DNA of 64,000 nucleotides from Azorinus chamasolen (taxonomy: Eukaryota; Mollusca; Bivalvia; Cardiida; Solecurtidae), in contig OY755241.1 in the NCBI GenBank assembly GCA_963576725.1, positions 75,305,001-75,369,000 of the forward strand. The letters are read 5' to 3'. Under the pieces are notes generated by a model. It ran no database searches. It saw nothing but the letters and a program-made list of their open reading frames with translations, and was not told where the DNA came from. A program made the translations under genes and the position numbers. How positions within the stretch are numbered: the stretch's first letter is position 1; each line of letters begins with the position of its first letter. This document shows positions 9,928-21,711 of this stretch, one piece after another.

Positions 9928-11824
9928 ATAGGGCGAATCGCCGTGACGTCACGCGCACCTGTTATCTTAGCCGAGAAAAGCTTGGTGGGCAAAAAGACTG
10001 ACAGCTGATATGTAAACAATAACAGAAACATTGACAGCACTTTGAAAACTTCTGTTAAAATTAATAAAAAACGATTATGGTGCAATCGTTGATGATAATT
10101 ACATCGATAGTACATGTAAAAACATAAACATGAACCGAAAATTGATTCTGGAAGATGAATTTACACGAAACAAACATCTTTATTTGGAGTCGGTTGTACA
10201 ACAAATAACACGACAGATCTACAATAAACTATTTGCCGGCTATGTAACAAAAATAACAACAGTTTAACATGACAACCTGTGGAATTGAAAGATATAAGCT
10301 TTTCAAAGCATGGGTAATGCACAGTACAAAATTATAATCAGAAAAAGTTAAATATTGGTAAAATACACAAACCCTTTCCCTGCTCAGTATTCATGTAAGA
10401 AATAATGATATCATGACTATTTATAAGCTAATGTTTCTAATGACATTTGTAGACAGGATTGTTCTGTTGGTAGAAACTGTAGAGTCGGACCTATTACAAT
10501 TTCATAAATAAACAGAGCAGCCCCAGTATGATCTGGGTCTACGCTGTTTGCAAATACACGAACACACGTTTATATTAGAGAAAGGGTTACATCTTTGAAT
10601 TATTAAATTTTAAGGTGGAATATCCCATCATAGTTTAACTGTAGATCCCATTCATTATGTAATAAGACTTAAATTTGCTATATGATTTTGAATAATAAAC
10701 AGTGAAGACCCTGGTCAGAGGGTTGCTTGTTTAGCTGAATATATTGTCTGGGTCTACATTTTGCAAATGTCAGTACTTTTATTCACCGCATTCAAAGATT
10801 CTATCAATACACACTATATATATTTGTTTTGAATACTAAAAATGAATTGTGTTAGATAGTTGGAGACTATATTATTACATTACTTACTCAGTCGAAATAT
10901 TGTTAATTTACTTACTAGACCTAGGAAAACAGTAACGATCAAAGGTGCCAGATGGTCAGTAAATCCCCTAATTTCTCAGCAGGGGACAAGGGTCAGCGAT
11001 CACGGAACTGCCATCTATCACACACTATCTTATCAACAAAGTTATGAACTATTACGTAACAGGAATGCTTCTATTGTAACAACTACCAAACTATGTGCCA
11101 ATTGTCTAAAGTTATGATTTGTTAAACAGCTTCCCGAACAATAGAAGATAACTATGTTTTGACTAAAATCTATGGCTAAGCATAATTAAATCCCAACGAT
11201 TTAGATACATGTATATTGAAAAAGGTAGTTTATTGTGAAATATAGTTCTAAAGATAATATAGATTGATATGATCTAGATCTATTCTAAAATACTTTTACT
11301 AGATCTGCTACGGTACTGTACAGTAGCCAGAAAGACATTTTACAACACACGAATGAACGACATGAGACTGTACAACTTATCTATATATTATTGAAATAAA
11401 ACGAGAATTAAAATTTTAAATACTGTTGATCTTAATTATTCGACATATCAGGCATGTCCAACAAATATATAAGAATGTCTCCCATTTCAAAGAAAGGCCA
11501 GATCAAGGGATCGGGTTTTTTGTGTGTGTGTGTGTGTTGTTTTATTTCGAAGTTCAGCTGGTAGTTTACAGGGCCGATTTATTCAAGTTTCTTGTTGTAT
11601 CTATCCTTAGAAACTAAAACATAATTGTCATTATAGTCAGAGGATACAGTAAATGTACAGAAATCAACAATTCAAAACCAACACAGTCGTTAAATGATGT
11701 GTAGGCTAACTGTTGCCTAGACTTTACATAGAGATATATAGGTAGTTATTGGTGTTTTTGCCCACCAGTTAACTGCGCATGCGCGAAATCGACGGGTTTG
11801 TTTACAAACAGAGATTCGCCCTAT
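9928..11824. mobile_element. 1.9-kb non-autonomous TIR transposon inserted in LINE B
   Basis: Perfect 12-bp ends ATAGGGCGAATC (9928-9939) and GATTCGCCCTAT (11813-11824) continue as imperfect inverted repeats for about 70 bp, sharing GGTGGGCAAAAA. TGGCT lies on each side (9923-9927 and 11825-11829): a 5-bp target duplication. Deleting the element plus one TGGCT joins DKFQA to IGKKT in the RT frame, which supports the boundaries. No transposase frame is visible, and a family D MITE (10367-10590) lies inside. A 5-bp duplication fits several superfamilies; I do not assign one. Confidence 0.85.
10367..10590. mobile_element. MITE family D inside the TIR element
   Basis: Ends ACCCTTTCCCTG and GAGAAAGGGT with degenerate TTAA. 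It shares TGTAAGAAAT.ATG..ATCATGA and CTGGGTCT.CGCTGTTTGCAAA with the copy at 18507-18762. The right part carries B/C-type palindrome arms. Confidence 0.65.
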
Positions 11825-11829
11825 TGGCT

Positions 11830-11998
11830 TGGAACTTGTCAGGGTTTGCCTTCATACAATTAAAATGAAACCAGTCAATAAGAGCATTGCTTTCTTGCTG
11901 TAAAGTTAGCATTTAGGACTCATAATTTGGACTGTGAAATGAACGGGTGTTGTCATCAGCATAATTGTATGATGAGCATTTATCAATTAATAAAAATA
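11830..11998 (-). pseudogene. LINE B RT catalytic segment (YADD box)
   Basis: Read on the minus strand this gives YNYADDNT, the RT motif C with the two catalytic aspartates, then after one stop LIDWFHFNCMKANPDKFQ, the motif D region. It is an island of LINE coding sequence between two transposon insertions; frames on both sides match once these are removed. Confidence 0.85.
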
Positions 11999-12202
11999 CA
12001 GTAAAACTTCGATTATCCGAACACTAAAATACGTATTATTATCGATCTTTAAGACAGGTGGCAGCTTAATGCATGGTGAAAGTCATGCAGAAAGCTCCTC
12101 TAGGAGCTTTCTGCATGACTTTCACCATGCATTAAGCAGCCACCTGCCTAAAAGGGTCTAAATTCTTCTATACCGAAAATTCGAATAATCGAGGTTTTAC
12201 TG
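11999..12202. mobile_element. MITE family G (TA-flanked palindrome) in LINE B
   Basis: It begins CAGTAAAACTTCGATTATCC and ends GAGGTTTTACTG, with TA on each side (11997-11998, 12203-12204). Nearly the whole element is a palindrome, with GTGAAAGTCATGCAGAAA arms and core GCTCCTCTAGGAGC (12094-12107). Ends and TA duplication suggest pogo/Tigger-type mobilisation. Removing it with one TA restores the RT frame from FINDI to FLLIDKC. A second copy is at 43486-43687. Confidence 0.85.
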
Positions 12203-13195
12203 TATATCATTTATAAAAATATTAAACAGAAGCGGCCTTGTGGGACGCCTTTTTATATGTCTGCCCAATTGCTAACTATATTACCAATTTTTACCTGCTG
12301 TTTCCTTTTAGATAAGTAGTTTGATATTAAGTGTAATGCGTTATCTGTTAGACCATAAGCGGAGAGTTTACATAACAAAATATCATGTGGCAGACAATCA
12401 AAAGCCTTCGACAAGTCCATTAGTATTGCAGCAACATATTCATTTTCATCTAGTGCACTTTTCCAGTCCTCAATCAATTTCAATAATGTAGTTTGGCATC
12501 CATGCCCTCTTCTAAAAGCACATAAGAAGTCATTAAAAAATTGTCAAAATATGAGTAATTTAAATTAAGCTGTTGTGAAATTACCTTTTCAAAGATTTTT
12601 GAAGAATTTGGAAGGATACTGACTGGCCTGTAGTTAGATTTTAAGAGGGGTCGTTTTTCTTAAACAAAGGAGTTACTTGAGCCTGCTTGTGGCGGTCTGG
12701 GAAAAATCCACTAGATAAAGTAATATTGACAAGATTTGTAAAATGGGGAACTAATGCCCTATCACTAAGTTTCAAAACTTTAGCTGATATTTGGTCAACT
12801 CCAGTGGCCTTCTTGATGTGAAATTTCTGAATTATCTTGAAAATGCAGTTTTCGCTGACAGGGTTAAAATTAAAAGATCCATAGTTAAAGTTTCTCTCAG
12901 TTATCTTCAGTATGCTCGGATGGTTTTCTTGGTCAAAGATGTAATTTCTACCTGTCATTTGCAACATTTACATAAAAAGAGTTAAAAATATCTGTGACAT
13001 CCTTCGAATTTGATACAACTTTGTCGTTTTCGGTTAAAATAATTTCCTGTTGTGTACTGACTGCTTTTTTTGACATGTATGGTTTAATTGTGCGCCAGAA
13101 ATCAGTTGACTTACTACCACCAGTACGTATTTCGATAAAGTAATTATTTAGAGATTTTTTCTTGTCAACTTGTTGACATAATTTCTTTGCTGCCT
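12203..13195 (-). pseudogene. LINE B linker and RT fingers/palm
   Basis: The right part (13195-12970) reads as the endonuclease-RT linker (STDFWRTIKPYMSK, DIFNSFYVNVAN). Next come KKATGVDQISAKVLKLS (RT motif 1 region), AAILMDLSKAFDCLPHD (motif A with catalytic Asp) and GVPQG (motif B), followed by FNIFINDI after a small deletion. Several frameshifts and stops are present (near 12640, 12485 and 12250). It is not functional. Confidence 0.85.
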
Positions 13196-13200
13196 ATATT

Positions 13201-13543
13201 TTTCCCAAAGCAAATAAACATTTTATTGCATGAGTAAAAATAGATATAAACCCTCAAACACGCCTACATTCGAGAGTAGTTATGTGGAATGTGTGTTTTG
13301 ACTAGATAATTATGAACACATAATAAAAAGTATAAAATAGTATAAAATGGTACTATGGTGGTAAATAACACTTTGCGTATACCCCGAGTAAGAAGGATTT
13401 TAACTCAATAATATAGCTAGATACAAGGCTTTGCTACAGAAATAAAAAGACATACAGTAATTTTAATACCAAGGTATCATTCAAGTATGAGTACATTTCC
13501 ATGAAATGATAAAGGAGGGATTTTCAGAAAAGAATTTGCTATA
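13201..13543. other. Unassigned AT-rich spacer
   Basis: No gene or repeat family recognised; expected LINE endonuclease sequence is absent here, which marks the truncation point of LINE B. Confidence 0.35.
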
Positions 13544-14956
13544 AACAAGAGGGCCATGATAAAGCGCTCATCTGGTTGGCTATGTTTTCTATATCAAAGC
13601 TCTGATAATATTAATTTCAGAGATGTTTCAAGATGTCACTATGTAACTACGGAAACTGATAACTAAAAGGACAGGGTAACTTTTACCCTGGGGAAAAAAT
13701 GAATTATCTTTGAGGAGGTCTACTAGATACATGTATACTACAAAACGAATATCACCCCCGGGGCGGAACCACTTTGACAACAGGGGCAAAATTTGCACAA
13801 TCTTAGTAGAGGTCCATCATAATTATGATGCTACAAACCAAATTTGGTAGCTTTAGGCCTTACGGAATTTGACAGTAAGTTTTCAGTAAAATTTGTGACC
13901 CCCAAGGCAGAGCCAATTTTGACCCTAGGGGCTTAATTTGAACTATCTTTGTAAAGGTTAACTAAATACTGCTACATACCAAGCATCACAGCACTAAGCC
14001 TTTAAATTTCGGACAAGATGATTTTTTAATTTTATACTACATAATCCAATGTTTAAACGTGTGACCCCCAGGCTGGGGATACTTTTGACAATAAGGAAAA
14101 TTTTGAACAATATTGGAAAAGGTTCACCAGATGATAATTCATACCAAATACATGTATCACAACTCTAAGCTTTTTGGTTTGCGACAAGTTTTTACTATAC
14201 AATACTATGTAAAACATGTGACCCCAGGGGCATAATTTGAACAACCTTAGTAAATGTTTATCAGATAATGCTACAAACCAAATATCACAGCTCTACGTTT
14301 TTGGTTTCGGAAGAAGATTTTTACTAAGCTTTACTATATAATCCAATGTAAAACTTGCGACACCTGGGGTTGGGACAATTTTGAACCAAGGGACAAAATT
14401 TGAACAATCTAAGTAGAGGTCCACCAGATGATTCTACATTCCAAATTTGGTAGCCCTAGGCCTTACAGTTTTTGACAATTAGATTTTTAAAAGTTTATGT
14501 ATTGTTGGACATTCTCTGCATCGAATCATTTTATTATTTTAACACATTTGGAAGAGGTTGGCCTAAGGAACATTCTTGCCAAGTTTTGGATAAAGAGGAG
14601 ATGTTAGTTTAGGAAAAAACAAAAGCCGCATGCGGCGCCAACGCTCGACTGCTTTGGTAAATTAACAAAAAATTGAAAACGACAAAGGGCCACAACTCAA
14701 AAATGTTGATATCAAAAGTTGTGGTTCTTATGTAGGGGTCTTCCCCTCAACGAGATCTACTAACCTATGAAGTTTCATGTTGATACCTCTTATACTTTTT
14801 GAGTAATGAGCTACGTTATGGTTTTTGCATGACGATGACTACGACCTAGTGATCACAATAGCTCTATTTTTTTTCTTTGAAACAGACGAGATAAAAATGA
14901 CGACGGACACAGGGCGATCACAATAGCTTACCTTCATACTTCGTGCCAGGTGAGAA
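13544..14956 (+). mobile_element. HINE-like tandem-core repeat
   Basis: The head is ACAAGAGGGCCATGATAAAG with GCTCATCTGG. The core contains repeated ~150-bp units with GACCCC..GG...CAATTTTGA, AATTTGAACAATCTTAGTA and CAAATATCACAGC phrases. The tail carries GACGACGGACACAGGGCGAT, CACAATAGC and a TTACC/GGTGA hairpin ending in an A-run. A second element (14618-14898) interrupts it just before the tail. Confidence 0.7.
14618..14898 (+). mobile_element. HINE-E copy nested in the tail of another HINE
   Basis: It starts ACAAAAGCCGCATGCGGCGC and continues with AACGCTCGACTGCTTTGG, then GGGCCACAACTCAAAAATGT and GACGATGACTACGACCTAG. The sequence parallels 22326-22619 throughout. It is followed directly by the interrupted tail of the outer element. 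Confidence 0.7.
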
Positions 14957-15076
14957 AAAAAAACAAGAATGAAAATAAATCCACAAGAACAATGTTACAA
15001 GTTTTGCCTCACTCAATATAATACTGCACTTACTGTACAACCAGTCTATATCTAGCCTATAACTTACACATTAGAT

Positions 15077-15292
15077 TTAACCCTTTCCCACATATAAACG
15101 TATCTTCACGCAAGTGCAAACAGAATAGACCAGCAGATAAGACAAATAAGGGTCTGTTCTGTCTGCTTTTGACATCATGTATATCTGATTCTACAACAAT
15201 TCCCTTGAAAAGTTTATATTATAAAAATTGAGCCAATAAATATGCAAGTTGTCATTATTTCTTACATCAATATAGAACAGGGAAAGGGTAAA
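15077..15292. mobile_element. MITE family B, palindrome deleted
   Basis: TTAA start at 15077, ends CCCTTTCCCAC and ACAGGGAAAGGG. The GTGCAAACAGAATAGACC arm is followed by a shortened, damaged centre without the GCTCCT core. Confidence 0.7.
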
Positions 15293-15444
15293 TCCAGAAG
15301 GGTAGTCTGTGCACAATGATTCCAAAGCATAAGGTTCCAGCAGGAGCTTTATACATCATTAGTAATCTGCATAGTGTCACCATCTGCCTTAAAGAACCAC
15401 TGAGAATTTCTTGGAAGCTGTCTATAGACAGGATTTCAACATCA

Positions 15445-15655
15445 TTAACTTATTCCCTGACACACTATTTAGACTATAAACCTCCATGATTGCATCTACT
15501 TTTAGGAACATTTACTAGAATGTTTTTAAAGAATTTTGTAGATTTGAAACCAGTAATTAACAGAACATTTGCTCCTCTGGAGTAAATGCCCTATTTATTA
15601 CATTTGTTTCAAACAGTGACATTTATGTGTGCATTAATATCAGGGAATATGTTAA
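15445..15655. mobile_element. MITE family A-like, diverged
   Basis: TTAA at 15445-15448 and 15652-15655. The centre GAACATTTGCTCCTCTGGAG plus CTATTTATTACA and a TTTGAAACCAGT arm resemble family A. Internal sequence differs enough to be a separate subfamily with the next copy. Confidence 0.65.
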
Positions 15656-15843
15656 TTAGAAATTGAGAAAGCATGTAAAAAGGAACATTATAAAACAATA
15701 CAACTGTGAAAATCATAGTAGTAAAACAGTATACAGCAGGAATACATCAAACATCTTGAGCAGGTGGTGGCGAAATTAAGAACAAAATTACTTTCTTATA
15801 TTCAGCATTCAGCCAACAACTGTCTGTATAATGTAAACTACTT

Positions 15844-16045
15844 ATAACCCATTCCCTGGCATGCTATTTTTATACTAAACATGTACGAACACATCTACTG
15901 GAAAGGACACTTTCCTAGTAAAAAGGAAAGTTTCAGAATTTGAAACCAGTGATGAATAAAGCATTTGCTCCTGGAGCAAATGCTCTATTCAATATCACAT
16001 TGGTTTCAAAAGGTGACTTTTGTATCATCAGTATCAGGTAATGTG
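15844..16045. mobile_element. MITE family A-like, second diverged copy
   Basis: Left end ATAACCCATTCCCTGGCATG; centre AAAGCATTTGCTCCTGGAGC and the inverted arm, with TTTGAAACCAGTGATGAAT; right end near 16035-16045. It is closest to the 15445-15655 copy. Confidence 0.65.
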
Positions 16046-16273
16046 TTCATTAGACAGAGAAAGCATGCACAAAAGAATATTATAATACAGTAGAATTGTT
16101 TTTGGTGTCTCCCCCCATGTACAAATTTCAAAGTCCCATTACATAAACACATCAATCCTATGAAGTTTTATGTCCGACCAAAGGTTTTAAAGAAACCACG
16201 CAGACATATAAATCTGACAGGCAGATAGACGCCGCCAACAAAAACAATATATATCCCCATAATTACAACTGTC

Positions 16274-18188
16274 AACAAGAGTACCGCATAAGGTACATAA
16301 TACGCCCACTTGCAAACTTTCTCTGATTCAACATGCCTTATAAGTGTTGACATTTTCTAATCTGTGCTTCAGATTTTGATTTCCGTATTAAGGTGATACT
16401 ATTTTTAAAAAAAAATGAAGTGAATATCTTATTAAATAAAAAAGTTACAGCTAATCCTCATTTTTGCAGATTTTTGTAAAGTGCAACGGCCATAACTCTG
16501 CAAAGACAAACTGAATGAACCTCAAAATAAACTCAGCTTCAAATTTTATTGCTTAAAACATTTGTGTTAAGTTTCATTTATATCATTTTAATAGTTTTCC
16601 CAGAAAACAACAGACAAACTAAAAGTTGACTGACAAACAAAGCAACGAACACACAAAGTTCAAGGACCATAACTTTAGAATAAAATGACATATCAAAACC
16701 CCGCAATATATGTGAAAATTCACATTCAGGTTTAACCATATAAAAAAATTGAAGTAAATATCATTACAAATGAAAATGTTATGGCCATCCTCATATTTGC
16801 ATAGATTTGCATTATTCTTTTAAGTGCAAGGGCTGTAACTCCGAAAAAACAAATCAAATGATCCTCAGAATCAACTTAGCTTCAGGTCTTGATGCATTAA
16901 ACATGTGTATGAAGTTTCATTAATCTCTGTCAAACAGTTTTGCCAGAAAACAGCGGACAAACTATATGCATATATTTGCATTATTTTGTACGTAAAAGGG
17001 CCATAACTCTGAAACGAAAAATCAAATAAACCTCAAAATCGACTCAAAATCAGATCTTGATGCATTAAACATTTTTGTGAAGTTTCATTAATATCTGTCA
17101 AACAGTTTTCCCAGAAACAGCGGACAAACTATTTGCATTATTTTTTAAGTACAAGGGCCATAACTCTGAAACGAAAAATCAAATGATCCTCAGAATCAAT
17201 TCAATTTCAGATCTTGATGCATTAAACATTTGTGTGAAGTTTCATTAATATCTCTCAAATAGTTTCCCAGAAAACAGCGGACAAACTATTTGCATGTATT
17301 TGCATTATTTTTTAAATACAAGGGCCATAACTCCGAAACGACAATTCAAATAAGCCTTAATATTGACTCAGCTTCTCAGATCTTGATGCATTAAACATTT
17401 GTGTTAAGTTCCATTAATATCTCTCAAATAGTTTTCCCAGAAAACAGCGGACAAACTATTTGCATATTTGTTTTAGAACAAGGCACATAACTCTGAAATG
17501 AAAAATCAAATGAACCTCAGAATCAACTCAGCTTCAGATCTTGATGCATTAAACATTTGTGTGAAGTTTCATTAATATCTGTTAAATAGTTTTCCTAGAA
17601 AACAGCAGACAAACTATTTGCATGTATTTGCATTATTTTTTAAGTAAAAGGGCCATAACTCCAAAACGACAGATCAAATGAACCTCAGAATCGACTCAGC
17701 TTCAGATCTTGATGCATTTAACATTTGTGTGAAGTTTCATTAATATCTCTCAAATAGTTTTCCCAGAAAACAGCGGACAAACTATTTGCATATTTTTAAG
17801 GACAAGGGCCATAACTCTGAAATGAAAAATCAAATGAACCTCAGAATCGACTCAGCTTCAGATCTTGATGCATTTAACATTTGTGTGAAGTTTCATTAAT
17901 ATCTCTCTAATAGTTTTCCCAGAAAACAGCGGACAAACTATTTGCATATTTTTAAGGACAAGGGCCATAACTCTGAAATGAAAAATCAAATGAACCTCAG
18001 AATCAACTCAGCTTCAGATGTTGATGCATTAAACATTTGTGTGAAGTTTCATTAATATCTGTCAAATAGTTTTCCCAGAAAACAGCGGACAAACAAAATG
18101 TTGACGGACGAACGGACGAACGAACGAACGGACGGACGGACAGGGCCACGACAATATACGACCACCTTTATTAGGTGGGCGTATAAAA
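16274..18188 (+). mobile_element. HINE-like element with about nine ~163-bp core units
   Basis: The head AACAAGAGTACCGCATAAGG is followed by TAATACGCCCACTT; the tail hairpin AGGTGGGCGTATAA is the inverted form. Between them, about nine tandem units carry GGGCCATAACTCTGAAACGA, CAGATCTTGATGCATT, GTGAAGTTTCATTAATATC and GAAAACAGCGGACAAAC. A GACGGACGAACGGACGAACG microsatellite precedes the tail. The short minus-strand open frame at 16168-16353 overlaps the head and is not a gene. Confidence 0.8.
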
Positions 18189-18391
18189 CACACAGTAGTA
18201 GAATAGTAGAACAGGTCTACAGCAAGAATACATTATACATATTTCATAGCAGGTGGTAGCTAAATTGACAACAGAAGTACCTTTTTATTCTGTGTCATCT
18301 GTTTGCATAAATTAGAAAACATAGTAAACTAGAATTATCAGTAAAGGTATTCGAATACCCCCACACAGCAGCCTTGATCACAAAACCAAAT

Positions 18392-19079
18392 ACAGTAAAA
18401 CCCTACCTTACGACCACCTCACTCATGCGTGCAACACGCTATTGAGGCCGATTTTCTTCAATCCCAAATTATTTCCTTATATAATCACTGGTCGGTAGAG
18501 CCAGAATTTACCCTTTACTCCATGAATATTAATGTAAGAAATGATGGCATCATGAATATTAATTAGATTAATTTCTACAGTGGCATATTAATACATGAAT
18601 GTGTTGTGAGAGTTGGAACTATAGAATTGGATCTACCTCATAATTTTTATTAAATAAGCAAACAGAACAGACCCTGATCAGTTATCTCCTACAGGAGCAA
18701 TCTGATCTGGGTCTTCTCTGATTGCAAAGGCTTAGAAACACATATTTATGAAGAAGGGTTGACACTTTTAATCAGAAAATCTTTGTATTGAATTTCTAGG
18801 TTAAAAAATACATGTATATAACTTAGAAATACAATTAAATGTTACATGTATTAAATATATTTTGTGTATTATTTTGATTTCCTTTTATCATAACATTAAA
18901 AGAGATGAGATATTCAATTGCATATTAACGGTATATAGAGCAAACTTAACTGTGGCTTCTGAGTATGACCTGATCTGAATACATCCACCATTTACAATTA
19001 TGACCAACTTTTGAAAAGTTAATTAAGACCACTTTTGAAAAGTCTAGTATGTTGTCTAAATAGAGGGTTTTTTACTGTA
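18392..19079. mobile_element. Possible larger TA-flanked pogo-like element
   Basis: CAGTAAAACCCTACCTTACG at the left and AGGGTTTTTTACTG at the right form imperfect inverted ends next to TA. A repeat of GACCACTTTTGAAAAGT lies near the right end, and a family D MITE is nested at 18507-18762. No transposase is visible. Pairing of the two ends is uncertain. Confidence 0.4.
18507..18762. mobile_element. MITE family D
   Basis: Left end TTACCCTTTACTCC, then ATGTAAGAAATGATGGCATC; palindrome with GACCCTGATCAGTTAT arm and core TCTCCTACAGGAGC; right end GAAGAAGGGTTG. Same family as 10367-10590. Confidence 0.65.
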
Positions 19080-19084
19080 CACAT

Positions 19085-19175
19085 GTTTCAAGCCAAAATT
19101 ACAAACACAGAGCCAACAAATCGACTGCCAAGCTGACTCCTATATACTCCTCCAGCTTTGTTAGCGGGGGTATAA
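19085..19175 (+). mobile_element. Isolated HINE tail
   Basis: GACTCCTATATACTCCTCCA, GCTTTGTTAGCGGGGGTATA: the last hairpin of a HINE without head or core, next to the right end of the pogo-like candidate. Confidence 0.5.
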
Positions 19176-19179
19176 TAAA

Positions 19180-20068
19180 GGAAAAACTGCTCATTATAAA
19201 TTCATCTACTCATTCTCATACCATATAGTTTCACTTTTACAAACAGTGAAGTCTGTCTTATCCAAGTCTGAAGTTCACTGAAGGAACACTCTTGCTTTCT
19301 AAGTAATGGGCTTAGTTCAGGACAGTATAACAAAAAGTGTTTCATGTCTTTCATGAAATGTACCATGAGAATGATTTAAAACAGGAGACAATAGTGTCAT
19401 AGATTACACATATATCAAAATGAAGTAAGTGTTAACTAGAACTATGTTAAACAACATCATAAACTATTACAACAAGTATTCAGCCAACATCCTTCTGTAT
19501 CATGTAAAAGATTTCCCTAACAGATATGCTTTTTAACACCTCTGCAAAAAGTAGACCAAAATCAGGCAGCTCCTATAGGACCTGCCTGATTAGGGACTAC
19601 TCCATAAGGAAATCATAGATCAGAGTTTGCAATACCTGTAGTAAGATTTAAATAATTTGATTGATGTACCAGGATTGAAATTTATTAGATCAATTCACAG
19701 TGGGTGGAGTGTTGTATGAATATTAAACTGGGAAATGGTTAATTGTTTTGACTTATAGACATCCTTCTTGTGTTTATAGTGTATGAAGGGTGATAAAAAG
19801 CATATCTATGAGGCCTGTTCCATTTAAATGTGTATTGGGAACAGGAAGGCACTTTAAAAAACAGCTATGCATGGATGTGTTTCGCTGCTAAAATGGTACA
19901 AATTGGTTTGTATATTAATAAAAAACTTCTATGGGTGGGTGGCCGAATTTGAAAGTGCCTTCCTGCACCCCCATACACATTTACATGGAACAGCCCTGAG
20001 GGGAAAGCGTAAAAGGGAGTTCAAAATCTGACACCACATTTATACCGAACTGACAAAGTTCGCAAAAT
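19180..20068. other. 3' flank of the OB-fold gene with one degenerate MITE
   Basis: 19505-19741 resembles a decayed TTAA MITE (centre CAGGCAGCTCCTATAGGACC, right end GGGAAATGGTTAA). Two inverted fragments with ACTTTAAAAAACAG and TGGGTGGGTGGCCG lie around 19850-19950. No coding sequence is recognised. Confidence 0.45.
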
Positions 20069-20317
20069 TTACACTTTAACAACTGACAACACTTCTGATC
20101 CTTTCCTTGACAGTTTGACCTGAAAGGGTCCATCAGAACATGCCTCCTCAAGGTCTAGTATTCCAGGTGTTTCTGCCTGAAAGAGGGCCTCCTGCATCAT
20201 CTCTGCAGATACGAAAATCTCTTCATCTTCCTCCTCTAAGCAAAGTTCAACCGTTTCCTCATTTACAGAGAGTCCCACCACTGTCACTTGTTCCTCTGTA
20301 AGAGGGGCCTCTATTTT
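20069..20317 (-). CDS. OB-fold gene, terminal exon
   Basis: The acceptor (TTTTAG before 20317) is followed by 82 codons and a stop at 20069. The sequence is acidic (LCLEEEDEEIF) and ends LSRKGSEVLSVVKV. The phase-0 start fits the donor of the exon at 21712. The frame is fully open. Confidence 0.65.
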   Translation of the reverse strand, partial: KIEAPLTEEQVTVVGLSVNEETVELCLEEEDEEIFVSAEMMQEALFQAETPGILDLEEACSDGPFQVKLSRKGSEVLSVVKV

Positions 20318-20395
20318 CTAAAATAAATAGAAAAACTAACTCAATTCTACACAGGCTATTTTAATAGTCGAACTCTATGAATAGATCTACTTGAA

Positions 20396-21690
20396 AGTAA
20401 GGGCGAAATGGTACACTACCCCCACGGTTTGGTTCGGTACACGGTACATGAGCCACGGCCTGGTACATTTTATCTTGTAAACATAATGTTGAAGCTTACT
20501 TAAATAAATCCCTTTTGAATTAACTTATTTTTGACTAGAATCAGTAACTGCCACAGTTAACGGTGATGATTAATCTCCTAAAAATTATAAACAAGTGAAA
20601 TACACTTAAAATAATGTAATACTGAACACCATGATATAGACTTTTGATTTATAGTTCTTACAATACAAATCTCCTTCTATGGAAAATATCACTATCTAAT
20701 AATCTATTCAACTGGAACTGGAACTTTAAAATAACCAACAGTGTGCTGGAAATAAGTAAACAAAGCATAGCAAACAGTGTAGATATGACTAGATATCACT
20801 GATAGAAGTTTTCTAATATTGGACTGCACTGTGTGTCTATAAATATTATACAAGTTTAAACACTGTGACATGGAGGATGATAATTGATATTGAGCCTCAC
20901 TGTAAACCCAGAGCAGTTGTCACATTCAAATGTCACATTTTAACAGACAGCTTATCTGGGTCCTCAAAGTTTTCAATGGACTATGGTTGAGTTTAAGTCT
21001 ATTATATAATAATACCCAGCACAGTAAGGATTATAACAAATAACTCAGTTGTCTATCATCAGTAATTTCTACAACAGTCAGTTTGCGAGCATTGCTTTAT
21101 ACGGCACGTCCGCGAAACAACCCTTACATATTGCTATTCTGCTCTCAGACTGGCCTTCCCGAACGCCACTTTCGACCTGTAGCTTGTCGATGCATCTTTC
21201 ATTATGGGAACAGTTTGAAACTGTTCCCAAATTGAAAGATGCACTTTCGTTTCGCTCCGGAGAGGCTATGTATGTAAAATGAATAACGTACTTAACACAT
21301 AATCTAATTAGGTATTATTTATAGAATGAACAAATCAGAGAACGGCTTTTATATTATTACGGTAGATTCGTCCCTAGACATTACGAAATATTCTCAATGT
21401 CGATGCATCGATCTAAAAATCTTAAACCAATGCTATCACTATTAAGTATGAAAATCAATCGGCTAAAAATAAACATATTAATTTGAAACCCCTATAATTT
21501 GACCCGCCATACTATTGTAATAGTTTGTCAGTATCGCAATATTGATTCTGACTGTTGCAATACTATCACAATGGTAAAATTGTACTCAATAGTCACCCCA
21601 TTGAGACAGCCATCATGGGGATAAGTCTCACCCCAGTGAGACAGCCATCATGGGGATAAGTCGATCCGTCGTTACACCCCTATAATGTTC
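20396..21690. mobile_element. Possible hAT-like non-autonomous element
   Basis: The right end reads as TAGGGGTGTAACGACGG on the minus strand and the left end is TAAGGGCGAAATGGTACAC, a weak inverted pair of the TAGGGGTG style seen in hAT ends. Inside are a perfect hairpin (21190-21243) and a duplicated GAGACAGCCATCATGGGG segment (about 21605-21664). No transposase. Boundaries and superfamily are uncertain. Confidence 0.3.
21190..21243. repeat. Near-perfect hairpin
   Basis: TGCATCTTTCA and TGGGAACAGTTT are followed directly by GAAACTGTTCCCA and TTGAAAGATGCA, giving a stem of about 24 bp with one small interruption. Confidence 0.8.
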
Positions 21691-21711
21691 CACATGCTAG
21701 CTTTTTATTAC

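Larger units (their letters stand above)
7977..13200 (-). mobile_element. LINE retrotransposon B, 5'-truncated, with nested DNA elements
   Basis: A non-LTR retrotransposon read right to left. Reading order: linker and RT (13200-12203), a 204-bp MITE, the YADD box (11998-11830), a 1.9-kb TIR element, then RT thumb/C-terminal domain (9922-9222). The 3' UTR (9221-7994) ends in a tandem TTATC tail at about 7977-7993, as some LINE clades have. Removing the two DNA insertions with one duplication copy each re-joins the reading frame, so they entered an already integrated LINE. No endonuclease domain is found right of 13200, so the copy is 5'-truncated. A MITE also sits in the 3' UTR (8755-8962). 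Confidence 0.85.

Noticed and set aside
16168..16353. Small membrane-like minus-strand protein
   Set aside because: Most of it overlaps the HINE head at 16274 onward; the hydrophobic stretch is AT-rich repeat translated by chance.
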